A DNA stretch of 64,000 nucleotides from CAXBES01 sp963974915 (GCA_963974915.1 CAXBES010000004.1:1-64000); one strand, 5' to 3'; positions 53,993 to 63,649 are shown, counted from the stretch's first letter. Translations and numbers: made by a program. Notes: generated by a model not told the origin, from the sequence alone.

Positions 53993-54652
53993 TTAATAAT
54001 TCCGTTCTCCAAAGATAGCACTTCCCACACGAACCATTGTGCTTCCCTTTTCAATAGCAAGGCCGTAGTCACTGCTCATGCCCATGGATAGTTCGCTAAA
54101 GTCAAATTTTCCTGAGACCTTATCATAGAAAGTCTTTAGTTTCTGAAACTCTGCTCGGATTTGATCCTCATCGTCGGTAAAAGTAGCCATGCCCATTAAA
54201 CCAATTACTTTTATATTCTGAAAGCTACGAATTTCTTCAGAATTGAGTATCGACAATGCATCCGACTCTAACATACCAAATTTACTATCTTCTTCAGCGA
54301 TCTTTATCTGAAGCAAACAATTAATAATACGATCGTTCTTTAAAGCTTGTTTATTTATTTCTTTTAATAACTTTAAACTATCTACTGCGTGAATAAGACT
54401 AACAAAAGGAGCCATGTATTTTACCTTATTTCGCTGAACATGACCTATCATATGCCAAGAAATATCCTTGGGCATCTCCTGCCATTTGGCTTCCATTTCC
54501 TGAATTTTATTCTCCCCAAAAACCCGTTGCCCTGCATTATAGGCTTCCACAATTTCGTTTACAGGTTTGGTTTTTGAGACGGCTACCAAGGTAATATCAC
54601 CGGGTAAGGATTTTTTAAATGTTTGAATGTTTTCAGCAATACTCATCTTCAA
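53993..54652 (-). CDS. YggS/PLP homeostasis family protein
   Basis: A 219-residue single-domain PLP-binding TIM-barrel protein that controls vitamin B6 pools. The PLP lysine is in LVAVSKTKPVNEI (about 22-34), followed by FGENKIQEMEAKW (about 46-58) and the C-terminal LSMGMSSDYGLAIEKGSTMVRVGSAIFG, of which SMGMS and RVGSAIFG are family marks. Usual length. It is followed upstream by the DUF1015 gene, 37 nt away. Confidence 0.95.
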   Translation of the reverse strand: MKMSIAENIQTFKKSLPGDITLVAVSKTKPVNEIVEAYNAGQRVFGENKIQEMEAKWQEMPKDISWHMIGHVQRNKVKYMAPFVSLIHAVDSLKLLKEINKQALKNDRIINCLLQIKIAEEDSKFGMLESDALSILNSEEIRSFQNIKVIGLMGMATFTDDEDQIRAEFQKLKTFYDKVSGKFDFSELSMGMSSDYGLAIEKGSTMVRVGSAIFGERNY

Positions 54653-54689
54653 ATTTCAATATATAATTTAAGTAATGTATAAAAATACT

Positions 54690-55928
54690 TTAGAACTCAT
54701 AAATAGTGACCCCACTTCTTAGTTTTGGCTCTATGTAAGTACTCTTAGGAGGCATCTTTAAACCTTCGTCTGCAATTTGTTTCATTTCTTCTACCGTAAC
54801 CGGAAGTAGTCCGAAACCTACTGCAAATTTTCCACTATCTACCGCTGTCTTTACAAATGCTAGGTCATTTTTTCCGTGCGAATACTCAATACGATGATCA
54901 TTTCTAAGATCTTCAATGCCAAGTATAGGCTTCAGAATTGTAGCGTATAGAATGTGTGCATCTAACGCATCCAGTGCGTTATTGATCTGATAATTGTTTT
55001 TCCGAAGATATAAAGAATAAAATGCGCCGTCTAAATACATACTAAAATGGTTCTTTTTTGAAGGCTTATAATACTCCTGACCCCTATTTTCAATTCTGAA
55101 AATTGCATCGAGCTGTATTAAGAATTCATCTTTACTCAAACCGTTTAGATCTTTGATGAGTCGGTTAAATTCGTATATTTTTAAATCGCTTTCCGGAATA
55201 AGGTAGCTCATAAAATAGTTGTACGGTTCGTTTCCCGTATGATTTTTATTTTCTTCCTTTAAATGCTTTGCAAGCAAATAAGACGATGAAGACCTATGAT
55301 GGCCATCGGCAATATAAAGCGTCTCCATTTGGGCGTATAATTCACTAATTTTCCCAACTAAAATGTCGTCGTCAACTTTCCATAAATAATGAGTGTCCCT
55401 ATAAGTGGTCGTGAATTCATATTCGGCCCTATCCTGCATCACTTGATCTATAAGCTGAGCCAGCTCGTCGTTATCCTGATAGGTTAACAAAACGGGTTCT
55501 GCATTAAAACCAACAGTTCTTAAGTAATTTTCGAATAAGACTTCCTTGTATTCTATTGTATCTTCGTGCTTCTTAATAATATCGTCTTCGTAATCCTGTG
55601 CACTAACGGCAGCAACCATTCCATTAAATTCTAAACCATCTCTATTTACGATACGATACACATAATAACTTGGCTTCTCATCCTGAATAAAGATCTCATC
55701 TTCTTTAAATTCCTGATACCTGTTCTTTACAAGCTGATAGCGTTCTTCTCCCGAAGTCTCCTTTTGGTATTTATAACCGGGATTCACGATATGTAAAAAG
55801 GAGAATGGATTGTCTCGTAAGCGTGATTCCCTTTGCGCCGGCGTATAGCTATCATACGATCGCGCTGCGAGTAGACTAACTTTATCACGTGTAGGACGAA
55901 CTGCTCTAAAAGGAATTATCTTTGCCAA
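54690..55928 (-). CDS. DUF1015 family protein
   Basis: A 412-residue cytoplasmic protein of the DUF1015 family, marked by IIPFRAVRPTRDKVSLLAARSYD at the start and the central IADGHHRSSSSYLLAKHL (about 203-220) and FNRLIKDLNGLS. Homologues are widespread in anaerobes and Bacteroidota, often beside serine or hydroxy-acid dehydrogenases. No function is established. It lies 9 nt after the 3-hydroxyacyl-CoA dehydrogenase and is probably in its operon. Confidence 0.92.
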   Translation of the reverse strand: MAKIIPFRAVRPTRDKVSLLAARSYDSYTPAQRESRLRDNPFSFLHIVNPGYKYQKETSGEERYQLVKNRYQEFKEDEIFIQDEKPSYYVYRIVNRDGLEFNGMVAAVSAQDYEDDIIKKHEDTIEYKEVLFENYLRTVGFNAEPVLLTYQDNDELAQLIDQVMQDRAEYEFTTTYRDTHYLWKVDDDILVGKISELYAQMETLYIADGHHRSSSSYLLAKHLKEENKNHTGNEPYNYFMSYLIPESDLKIYEFNRLIKDLNGLSKDEFLIQLDAIFRIENRGQEYYKPSKKNHFSMYLDGAFYSLYLRKNNYQINNALDALDAHILYATILKPILGIEDLRNDHRIEYSHGKNDLAFVKTAVDSGKFAVGFGLLPVTVEEMKQIADEGLKMPPKSTYIEPKLRSGVTIYEF

Positions 55929-55937
55929 ATCTTCTTC

Positions 55938-56825
55938 TTATCTAAACATTTTAGCGACTGTTTCGGCTTTTCTGTTTTCGCTATAATCGTAGAATCCTTC
56001 ACCACTTTTAGCACCTAGCTTTCCTGCCATAACCATATTCACTAACAGCGGACATGGAGCGTATTTCGGATTTTTAAATCCGTCGTACATTACATTCAGA
56101 ATGGATAAACAAACATCTAAACCAATAAAATCTGCTAAAGCCAATGGTCCCATTGGGTGGGCCATTCCTAACATCATAACGGTGTCGATCTCTTTCACCC
56201 CTGCCACTCCATTGTACAGTGTTTCTATCGCCTCATTGATCATAGGCATCAAAATTCGATTAGCGACAAATCCCGGATAGTCATTAACTTCTACGGGAAC
56301 TTTGTTCAGTTTTTCTGAAAGTTCTTTAATCGTGTTATAAGTTTCTTCACTGGTACTATATCCCTTGATAATTTCAACTAACTTCATGACGGGAACAGGG
56401 TTCATAAAGTGCATCCCAATAACCATTTCCGGTCTGGATGTAACCGAAGCGATTTGCGTTATTGAAATAGAAGAGGTGTTACTCGCCAGGATCGTATCGT
56501 CCGGACAAAACTTTTCAAGGTCCCTAAAGATCTTCAATTTCAAGTCTAAGTTTTCGGTGGCCGCTTCAACTACCAATCCCGCATATTCTACTCCCTCTTC
56601 CATATTGGTGTAAGTAGAAATGTTTTTTAGAGTTCGGGTTTTATCTTCTTCAGAAATTTTTTCCTTTGCAACCATTCTATCTAAGTTTTTGGCGATAGTT
56701 GCCATTCCTTTGTCAAGAGATGCCTGTGAAATATCAATTAATTGTACTTTATAATCAAATTGAGCGAAAGTATGAGCGATTCCGTTGCCCATTGTTCCGG
56801 CTCCAATTACTGCTATATTTTTCAT
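55938..56825 (-). CDS. 3-hydroxybutyryl-CoA dehydrogenase
   Basis: NAD-dependent oxidation of 3-hydroxyacyl-CoA. The Rossmann motif AVIGAGTMGNGIAHTFAQ is at residues 4-21, the catalytic histidine lies in GMHFMNPVPVMKLVEII (about 135-151), and VNDYPGFVANRILMPMI follows. I chose the ATG at 56825 (MKNIAVIGAG), giving 295 residues; a GTG four codons upstream is less likely. The protein lacks the enoyl-CoA hydratase fusion. It is transcribed after the Gfo/Idh gene (45 nt). Confidence 0.94.
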   Translation of the reverse strand: MKNIAVIGAGTMGNGIAHTFAQFDYKVQLIDISQASLDKGMATIAKNLDRMVAKEKISEEDKTRTLKNISTYTNMEEGVEYAGLVVEAATENLDLKLKIFRDLEKFCPDDTILASNTSSISITQIASVTSRPEMVIGMHFMNPVPVMKLVEIIKGYSTSEETYNTIKELSEKLNKVPVEVNDYPGFVANRILMPMINEAIETLYNGVAGVKEIDTVMMLGMAHPMGPLALADFIGLDVCLSILNVMYDGFKNPKYAPCPLLVNMVMAGKLGAKSGEGFYDYSENRKAETVAKMFR

Positions 56826-56870
56826 AGTATTTCTCACGATCGTGAGTATATAATTTATTAAACTTAGTTT

Positions 56871-57839
56871 CTATAATAATTTGAAGTTTTCGATAATTTT
56901 CATCGCCACTCTTAATGCTTCAGCGCCCTGACCTAAACTCACAACCGGCGTGGTATCTGTTTCTATAGAATTGGCAAACGCTTCTAATTCGTCTAAAATA
57001 GCATTGTTAGTCTCTACTTCCGGATTGTCGAAATAGATTTGCTTTTTAACACCTTCTGCATTAGTTAAGATCATTGCAAAATCATCAGGATCCTGTGGAG
57101 CATCTTTCATTTTTACCACTTCACATTTCTTTTCCAGAAAATCGACCGAAATGTATGCATCTCTCTGAAAAAAGCGGGCTTTCCTCATCTTTTTCATGGA
57201 AATTCTACTCGCCGTTAAATTGGCAACACAGCCATTCATAAACTCTATTCGCGCATTCGCAATGTCCGGGGTGTCACTAATTACTGCAACCCCACTGGCA
57301 TGTACGTCTTTTACTTCCGATTTCACTACGCTTAATATGGCGTCAATATCATGGATCATAAGATCGAGCACCACAGAGACATCGGTACCTCTGGGATTGA
57401 ATTCGGCCAATCTATGGGCTTCAATAAACATAGGATTATCGATCATTTGGTTCACCGCCATAAAGGCAGGGTTGAAGCGTTCTACCTGACCTACTTGTCC
57501 GCGTAACTTATGTTTCTTAGCGAGGTCTCGAATTATATTTGCCTCCTCAACAGTATGAGTTATGGGTTTTTCGATAAATAAATGCTTCCCTGCTTCCAGC
57601 ACTTTTTTGGCACATTCAAAATGATGAACTGTGGGTGTAACTACGTCCACCATATCACAAGCATCGATAAGAGCTTCCATGGAAGGAAAACTTTTATATC
57701 CAAATTCTTTTTCTATAGCTTCGGAAGCTTCTTTGCTGGCATCATAAAACCCTACGAGTTCGTATTTTTCAGATTGCTTGAGCAGCTTTAAGTGAATTTT
57801 ACCCAGGTGACCGGCACCTAAGACTCCGGCTTTTAACAT
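56871..57839 (-). CDS. Gfo/Idh/MocA family oxidoreductase
   Basis: A 322-residue NAD(P)-dependent oxidoreductase. The Rossmann motif GVLGAGHLGKIHLKLLK is at residues 5-21, then VDVVTPTVHHFECAKKVLEAG and the catalytic region with KPITHTVEEA (about 94-103). The C-terminal alpha/beta domain is complete. The substrate (sugar or cyclitol) cannot be assigned. It heads a minus-strand run with the 3-hydroxyacyl-CoA dehydrogenase and DUF1015 genes and has a promoter at 57856-57863. Confidence 0.9.
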   Translation of the reverse strand: MLKAGVLGAGHLGKIHLKLLKQSEKYELVGFYDASKEASEAIEKEFGYKSFPSMEALIDACDMVDVVTPTVHHFECAKKVLEAGKHLFIEKPITHTVEEANIIRDLAKKHKLRGQVGQVERFNPAFMAVNQMIDNPMFIEAHRLAEFNPRGTDVSVVLDLMIHDIDAILSVVKSEVKDVHASGVAVISDTPDIANARIEFMNGCVANLTASRISMKKMRKARFFQRDAYISVDFLEKKCEVVKMKDAPQDPDDFAMILTNAEGVKKQIYFDNPEVETNNAILDELEAFANSIETDTTPVVSLGQGAEALRVAMKIIENFKLL

Positions 57840-57855
57840 CGGCGTTGGTTTTCTA

Positions 57856-57863
57856 CAAATGTA
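57856..57863 (-). promoter_or_regulatory. Promoter of the Gfo/Idh-hydroxyacyl-CoA dehydrogenase-DUF1015 run
   Basis: Minus strand TACATTTG matches TAnnTTTG and ends 16 nt before the Gfo/Idh ATG, so the leader is very short. Confidence 0.5.
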
Positions 57864-57981
57864 AGGGTTTATGAAGAATTTACGAAGAATGAAAACGATT
57901 TAAACCTGCTTAAAAAAGTTCTTGTGTCAATAACAAATCTTCACCGCATTTTTTATAATTTGCAGTTCTAAACCCCAACCA

Positions 57982-58623
57982 GTGAAAGATACATTTACTC
58001 ATCAAGGGATGCGCAAGCGTCTGGTAGCGACTTTGAAAAAGAAGGGAATTGAGAATGCTGCCGTACTAACAGCAATAAATGCGATACCAAGACACCTTTT
58101 TATGGATTCAGGTTTTATTGATCACGCCTATGTAGATAAAGCATTTCCTATTGGTGCAGATCAAACTATTTCTCAGCCATACACGGTTGCTCGTCAAACC
58201 GAGCTATTGGAGGTTGAAAAAGGAGATAAGATATTGGAAATAGGAACCGGTAGCGGATATCAAACGGCAGTTTTATTAGAAATTGGAGCGAAGGTTTATA
58301 GCATTGAGAGGCAAAATGAACTTTTTAAAAAGACCAAATTATTCCTTCCTAAACTAGGGTATCGGCCTAAGAAATTAATTTTTGGTGATGGGTACATCGG
58401 ATTAGAATCTGAAGCACCTTTTGACGGGATCATAGTAACTGCGGGCGCACCTTTCGTACCAAAACCTTTGCTGGCACAGCTAAAGGTAGGAGGGAAACTG
58501 GTGATACCGGTAGGGGACGAGGTGCAAATAATGACGGTTTTTACGCGTGCTTCATCCACAAAATTTGAAAAAGAAGAGTTTGGTGAGTTTAGATTCGTAC
58601 CGTTGCTCGAAGACAAAAATTAG
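57982..58623 (+). CDS. pcm: Protein-L-isoaspartate O-methyltransferase
   Basis: Repairs isoaspartyl residues in damaged proteins using SAM. The 213 residues contain ADQTISQPYTVARQTELLE (about 54-72) and the SAM motif LEIGTGSGYQTAVL (about 83-96), followed by FDGIIVTAGAPFVPKPLL (about 138-155). The start is a GTG at 57982, the only start that gives the complete N-terminal helix. It is divergent from the Gfo/Idh gene and probably monocistronic. Confidence 0.95.
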   Translation: MKDTFTHQGMRKRLVATLKKKGIENAAVLTAINAIPRHLFMDSGFIDHAYVDKAFPIGADQTISQPYTVARQTELLEVEKGDKILEIGTGSGYQTAVLLEIGAKVYSIERQNELFKKTKLFLPKLGYRPKKLIFGDGYIGLESEAPFDGIIVTAGAPFVPKPLLAQLKVGGKLVIPVGDEVQIMTVFTRASSTKFEKEEFGEFRFVPLLEDKN

Positions 58624-58744
58624 ATTTTAGTCACTTTATATTTAGTACACTTCTACAATCATTAAGATCAATTTAAATTGATGGATGCGTTATTCCGAAG
58701 AAATACTTTATATTATATTTTGCAAGCATTAAGTTTATTATTCT

Positions 58745-59605
58745 ATGGACAATATTTCTGCGATTATTCTGGCGATTGCACTATTTGTGATCATGTTGGG
58801 AATGGGGCTTTCTCTCGTTACTAACGATTTTAAGAATATACTGCTAAATCCGAAGGCAATTTTTGTTGGTTTAATGAATCAATTGATACTTCTACCATTA
58901 TTAAGCTTGGCATTGGTTTTAATATTTCCCCTTCAGCCTGAAATCGCAATTGGAATCATACTCATAGCAGCATGTCCCGGAGGGCCTACATCTAACCTTA
59001 TCAGTTTTATGGCGAAAGCGGATCTTGCCTTGTCGGTTTCCTTAACAGCCTTTAGTAGCTTAATTACCGTTTTAACGATTCCGTTTTTTGTGAATTTTGC
59101 GCTTTCGTATTTCTTAGAAGAGAACGCAGAGATAGAGCTCAATATCCTTCAAACTATTGGGCAAATGCTTGTTATTGTTATCTTACCCATTGTGGTAGGA
59201 ATGTTTATAAGAGGTCGTGCTCCGGAGTTTGCTCTGCGTATGGGGAAACCGGTTCGTATAGCTTCCGGTGTGATTTTAGTGCTAATAATAATAGGTTTGA
59301 TAATAAAAGAAAGAGCCAATTTTACCAGTTATTTTCAACAAGCGGGTCTGGCTACCTTATTACTAAATATTGCGACCATGCTGGTTGGTTTTGGAACGGC
59401 AAAATTATTTAAACTGGAACGCAGACAAGCTTTTTCGATCGCTATTGAATCCGGGATTCAAAACGGTACATTAGCAATAACCATTGCGGTCGTTTTATTA
59501 GGAAATACTGCCTTTGCCATCGCCCCATCGGTATATTCGGTTTTGATGTTCTTAACCGGCGGATTCGTTATTTTTCTGTCACTTCGGAAACAACCGAAAT
59601 CTTAA
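58745..59605 (+). CDS. Bile acid:sodium symporter (BASS) family transporter
   Basis: A 286-residue inner-membrane protein with nine to ten hydrophobic segments. The family mark AACPGGPTSNLISFMAKAD (about 76-94) and the late IESGIQNGTLAITIA (about 236-250) correspond to the two crossover regions that bind sodium. Bacterial BASS proteins carry organic anions such as bile acids, pantoate or pyruvate; the substrate is unknown. Its 3' end overlaps the convergent DUF5686 gene by 4 nt. Confidence 0.92.
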   Translation: MDNISAIILAIALFVIMLGMGLSLVTNDFKNILLNPKAIFVGLMNQLILLPLLSLALVLIFPLQPEIAIGIILIAACPGGPTSNLISFMAKADLALSVSLTAFSSLITVLTIPFFVNFALSYFLEENAEIELNILQTIGQMLVIVILPIVVGMFIRGRAPEFALRMGKPVRIASGVILVLIIIGLIIKERANFTSYFQQAGLATLLLNIATMLVGFGTAKLFKLERRQAFSIAIESGIQNGTLAITIAVVLLGNTAFAIAPSVYSVLMFLTGGFVIFLSLRKQPKS

Positions 59606-62082
59606 AGACCAAATAAGTCAAGAAATTTTAATCCGAAAATAAAAGCACCATCGCCCACCCCGTTATAATAAGAACGCACATAATCTAAACGAAGTAATCG
59701 ATATTTACCAATTCCCAGGTTATCAATTCCCACAGACCATTCGGTATATGGTTTTCTGTCTTCGGTACTCAAAAGATGTGCACCAACGACGAGATTGAAG
59801 TTAAGCTGATTAATTCCCGGAATCTTTCCGAGGATCCAACCACGAAAATCATGCTCTAAATGTCCTTCAAAATAACTTTTATTGGTACTGAGATCGTAAT
59901 ATGGGAGGAGGTTAAAAACATTGGTATAGTTTACACTGGTACCTACGCGTGTCTGATTTCCATTAAAGTGTTGAAAATCTACGAATGATATATTTTCAGC
60001 ATTAAAAAAAGTTCCTCCTTTTAAGCGATAATAGAATTCTCCCTTATTTCCTAAGCTGATATCCTGATCCAATACAGCTCTGATCTGAGAAAAATTATAG
60101 TCAGAATTAGAACTCCCTAAACCATTTTCGAAGGTTAAAGTAAGCTGCGGATACAGGTCGTTTCCTATATTGAACTTCATATCGGGATTGGAAAAATATT
60201 TTTGTCCGAAAGTAATTCGGGCCGTGATTTGAGTTTTTACAATTTCGTGTTCGTCTATTGCTGCATTCGTAAAATCATTCTTGTCTAACGGGTTATTAGA
60301 ACTATAACTCACATTATCGTTAGGGATCGTGACGTAGTCGGTATTATTAAACAGAGGCTTACGCTGCTCATAACCTACAGTTGTATAAAGTTCTAAACCG
60401 TTAAATACCTCCTGACTGTATCCGGCTCTAATCGAATTGAGTTCGTAGGCTTTCAAATAGTTGCGTTCAAAAAACATGGTAGAAACACTATTGATCAAGG
60501 TAGAAATTGGCTCGGCAGAATTAAATTGAGACACTGTACTCCCACCGGATAGTCCTATTCTCAAATTGTTTTTCCGGTTAAAATTTCTCGTGATCCTCCC
60601 GGTAAACCTCAGGCGGTCTTCGGCAATTCCATAGGTTGCATCTGTGGCAATGGATAACCAACTCGTCTGATTTTCATCATACCATTTAAAAAACGAAACG
60701 CCAGCGGTACTATTCCACCCTTGAATAGTGCTAAAACGAATTCCCGGAACGGGTCCGGTGTAATTTAAACTCCATTTTTTATAACTATTTCTGAAAGAAT
60801 AGCCCAGCAATGGATCTGTAAGTCCGAATTTATTCGACTTGCGATCCAGTGAATCCAGGTAGGGTTTGGATCGCCGTAATATCTGAAGGCTGTCTTTTTT
60901 TATATAATCGGTGAGCTCTTCATTTGTAAGAGGTACAGGACGTATTCCCTTCCAAAAAAGACTATCTTTTTTATTTGCTTCAGGTTCAAACGAAAGTACT
61001 TCGTTGGTAAATGATTTTTTAGAGAACTGCGGATTAAAATCGTAGTTGCTGTAATTAGCAATAAACCTTCCATCGCCATTCAGACCTAAAAAACCAAAAC
61101 CAAAATCTATTGTTTGTGATAATTTTACCCAGAAATTATTATCGGGATCAAATTTAAAATTCTGTTTAAATACCAATTCTTTAATAAATGGAACCTGAAT
61201 CGCATCACCGTTAGTCGTAATTTCTACGCCATACAATTGCCAATCGTCTTCAACAATATAAATGTAACCGCTCCAAACTCTATCTTTAGGGCGCTTTGGA
61301 GTAACTTCAATTTTATTGATTAGTTTATTCCCTTCATAAAAAATACCGTCTAATCTGTATCGATAATAACCAAGTGCGTTATTCGCAATTGGAGAAACAA
61401 TTTCGGCGTTGAGATCTACCGTATTTTCATAGAATGAAAAATTTGCCTCTTGAGCACTATTAAAACTGAAACCATTGTCATTTCCACTTACTTTGCTCGC
61501 AACGATTCGTTCTTTAAAATCGTTAGGTTGCTGATAGGAGATTTTCGATATACTTTCGGAAAGATAGATGATACCGCTACGCGTAGAGTCTAATGCACCG
61601 TCCAGGTCGCCCACTTCCTGTCCCATGATCTTCTCGGGTACATCGTAGACCTTCCAAAGGCCGCGCGAATAGAAATCGGCAGTGAATTCACTAATTTTCT
61701 CCAGATTCTCCTTTCTTCGGGCAATAGTTTCTCGAATAATTCGATAAGCCGGATCTTCATCATTTGAAACAATAACTTCGTCTAGGCTTACAGATTCTTC
61801 CTCCATTTTCACGTTGAGGATATAAGGGAATGATTCTATATTCACCTCTTTGGAGATCTTTTTGAAACCAAGGAATTGAAAGATAATTGTATAGTTTCCT
61901 GCTTCGAAAACATTTAGCTCGTAGTTTCCATCGTCGTTAGAGGTGGTTCCTATATACGAGTTATCTAAATAAATATTAACATACGGAAGTTCTTCCCCTT
62001 TAGTATCGGTTATTTTCCCAACGATCTGGGCATTCGCAAAAAAAGATATAAAAAAAATGAATATTGCTAAAGGTCTTTGCAT
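59602..62082 (-). CDS. DUF5686/carboxypeptidase-like outer-membrane protein
   Basis: An 826-residue exported protein. The signal peptide (about 1-18, ending FFANA) is followed by a carboxypeptidase-regulatory-like beta-sandwich (about 20-105, GKITDTKGEELPYVNIYL) and a long DUF5686 region that ends in a beta-barrel-like aromatic tail (GLKFLDLFGL). It lacks a TonB plug domain, so it is not a receptor. Such proteins are common in Bacteroidota and of unknown role, possibly outer-membrane assembly or adhesion. It stands alone between BASS and smpB. Confidence 0.88.
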   Translation of the reverse strand: MQRPLAIFIFFISFFANAQIVGKITDTKGEELPYVNIYLDNSYIGTTSNDDGNYELNVFEAGNYTIIFQFLGFKKISKEVNIESFPYILNVKMEEESVSLDEVIVSNDEDPAYRIIRETIARRKENLEKISEFTADFYSRGLWKVYDVPEKIMGQEVGDLDGALDSTRSGIIYLSESISKISYQQPNDFKERIVASKVSGNDNGFSFNSAQEANFSFYENTVDLNAEIVSPIANNALGYYRYRLDGIFYEGNKLINKIEVTPKRPKDRVWSGYIYIVEDDWQLYGVEITTNGDAIQVPFIKELVFKQNFKFDPDNNFWVKLSQTIDFGFGFLGLNGDGRFIANYSNYDFNPQFSKKSFTNEVLSFEPEANKKDSLFWKGIRPVPLTNEELTDYIKKDSLQILRRSKPYLDSLDRKSNKFGLTDPLLGYSFRNSYKKWSLNYTGPVPGIRFSTIQGWNSTAGVSFFKWYDENQTSWLSIATDATYGIAEDRLRFTGRITRNFNRKNNLRIGLSGGSTVSQFNSAEPISTLINSVSTMFFERNYLKAYELNSIRAGYSQEVFNGLELYTTVGYEQRKPLFNNTDYVTIPNDNVSYSSNNPLDKNDFTNAAIDEHEIVKTQITARITFGQKYFSNPDMKFNIGNDLYPQLTLTFENGLGSSNSDYNFSQIRAVLDQDISLGNKGEFYYRLKGGTFFNAENISFVDFQHFNGNQTRVGTSVNYTNVFNLLPYYDLSTNKSYFEGHLEHDFRGWILGKIPGINQLNFNLVVGAHLLSTEDRKPYTEWSVGIDNLGIGKYRLLRLDYVRSYYNGVGDGAFIFGLKFLDLFGL

Positions 62083-62158
62083 TGCGATTTACGAATGTAT
62101 GTTATAAAAAGACGAAATTAGTGTGAGAAATGTTACTTGTTTAGTAAAATTTTAGGAT

Positions 62159-62623
62159 TTAATTGTTGAACGCCTTTTTAATTCTACTGAGGTTACGTTT
62201 GCTATCGCGATCCTTTATTGACTCGCGTTTATCGTATTCCTTTTTACCCTTACAAAGTGCAATATTCAACTTAGCCAGCCCTTTGTCATTAGTGAAAAGT
62301 AACAAGGGAATGATAGTTAACCCTGAGTTTCTAACTTCCTTCTCCAGTTTTTTCAATTCGCTTCTGTTGAGAAGCAATTTTCGTTCACTTTTCGGATTAT
62401 GATTAAAATGCGTTGCGTGCGAATACTCCTGAACCGTCATATTGATAACAAAGAGTTCACTGTTATGAAATTCACAAAAACTCTCGGCAATTGAAGCTTT
62501 TCCTTCTCTTATGGCCTTGATCTCGGTCCCCGCCAGGACTATTCCTGCCGTATACGTATCGAGGATCTCGTATTCGAAGCGTGCTTTCCGATTTTTTATT
62601 TTTACATTTTTCTGAAGTGCCAT
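62159..62623 (-). CDS. smpB: SsrA-binding protein
   Basis: SmpB partners tmRNA in ribosome rescue. The 154 residues show NRKARFEYEILDTYTAGIVL (about 11-30), GTEIKAIREGKASIAESF (about 32-49) and the basic C-terminal tail (KEYDKRESIKDRDSKRNLSR). Length is standard. The promoter -7 element ends 5 nt before the ATG, so the mRNA may be leaderless. The ssrA (tmRNA) gene is not seen in the window. Confidence 0.97.
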   Translation of the reverse strand: MALQKNVKIKNRKARFEYEILDTYTAGIVLAGTEIKAIREGKASIAESFCEFHNSELFVINMTVQEYSHATHFNHNPKSERKLLLNRSELKKLEKEVRNSGLTIIPLLLFTNDKGLAKLNIALCKGKKEYDKRESIKDRDSKRNLSRIKKAFNN

Positions 62624-62628
62624 AGGTG

Positions 62629-62636
62629 CAAAAGTA
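62629..62636 (-). promoter_or_regulatory. smpB promoter -7 element, leaderless arrangement
   Basis: Minus strand TACTTTTG matches TAnnTTTG and ends 5 nt before the smpB ATG (62623). The bases after it, CACCTATG, resemble the bamD arrangement CACGATG. Confidence 0.6.
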
Positions 62637-62642
62637 AGATAA

Positions 62643-63605
62643 TTATTCGTCAGGACGAGAGATCTTGTCCAATCTTACAGGCGAGTAATCCACTTCTAGT
62701 TTCCCATTCACCATGACCTCTTCAAAATAGCATTTTACACCAATCGCGGTCATTAAATTCGGACTGTCTTGAATGTGTAAATGAAGATGCGCTTCCGAAG
62801 AGTTTCCAGAGTTACCGCAGTTTCCGAGATACTGACCCTTTACAACACTTTCTCCTTCTTTAACCTTAATAGTCCCCATCTCGAAATGTGCATAAACTAT
62901 ATACTCGTCATTTTCAGTTTTAAGAATAACGGTATTACCAGTGGGTTGAGCAGGATTCATGGTTCCGGGCTTGTTATCGGGTATTCCCTCTATTACAGTG
63001 TGTACGACAGCATCACAAACGGCCAAAAGGGGTTGTGAGAAGGCGAAATAGTCTTCATTACGGGTACCACTTCTTTCGTAAGTTTTACGGTTTTTTCCGA
63101 GCTTTAAGATATCGAATGCATGTTTTTGAGTAGGGGAGATCACATGGTAGTTTTGAGCTTTACTATCTCCACCCCAAACCGTGAACCACTCACCCTTAAA
63201 AGGAAGTTGCATTTTTGTAAGGTTTCGTTCAATTTTGGCTTCTCTGTTCTCTTCCGCAGGAAGAAATCGTAAACCATCCACTTCTCCATCAGGGTTTAAT
63301 GAGATGTTTATATTCTGGCGTCCGTTGCTAAAGGTGGTTAAATAAGTTTCAACTCCGTCTTCAGCTTTCAGAAATTTAAAAGAAACAATACTTCCGAGGT
63401 TTTTTTTAAAAGTTTCAAAAATTAGTTCAGTATCTTTTAACGTGAGTTTTTTTTGCATGGGTGATGCCATCATCTCGTAAGCCGATTTCGCATCACCATT
63501 ATTATAATGCGCCTTGAAGGTGTGTAGCGCGTTTTTATAAGTTGTTGTCTGACCAACAATTGTGGTGGTTAATAATAGGCTTGCAATAATGAATAAATTT
63601 CTCAT
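62643..63605 (-). CDS. M23-family metallopeptidase
   Basis: A 320-residue exported peptidase (signal peptide about 1-19, ending IVGQT). The N-terminal half (about 25-115) looks like a DUF3887-type domain. The C-terminal M23 (lysostaphin-like) domain has the zinc ligands in QKHAFDILK (His162, Asp165) and EAHLHLHIQD (HxH motif), with VYAHFEMG between them. It probably cuts peptidoglycan cross-links or another glycine-rich peptide. It lies just upstream of smpB on the same strand with its own start region. Confidence 0.9.
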   Translation of the reverse strand: MRNLFIIASLLLTTTIVGQTTTYKNALHTFKAHYNNGDAKSAYEMMASPMQKKLTLKDTELIFETFKKNLGSIVSFKFLKAEDGVETYLTTFSNGRQNINISLNPDGEVDGLRFLPAEENREAKIERNLTKMQLPFKGEWFTVWGGDSKAQNYHVISPTQKHAFDILKLGKNRKTYERSGTRNEDYFAFSQPLLAVCDAVVHTVIEGIPDNKPGTMNPAQPTGNTVILKTENDEYIVYAHFEMGTIKVKEGESVVKGQYLGNCGNSGNSSEAHLHLHIQDSPNLMTAIGVKCYFEEVMVNGKLEVDYSPVRLDKISRPDE

Positions 63606-63649
63606 AGCAGAATTTAGTAAGGTTCTGAGTTTATATGTGACCTATTGGG

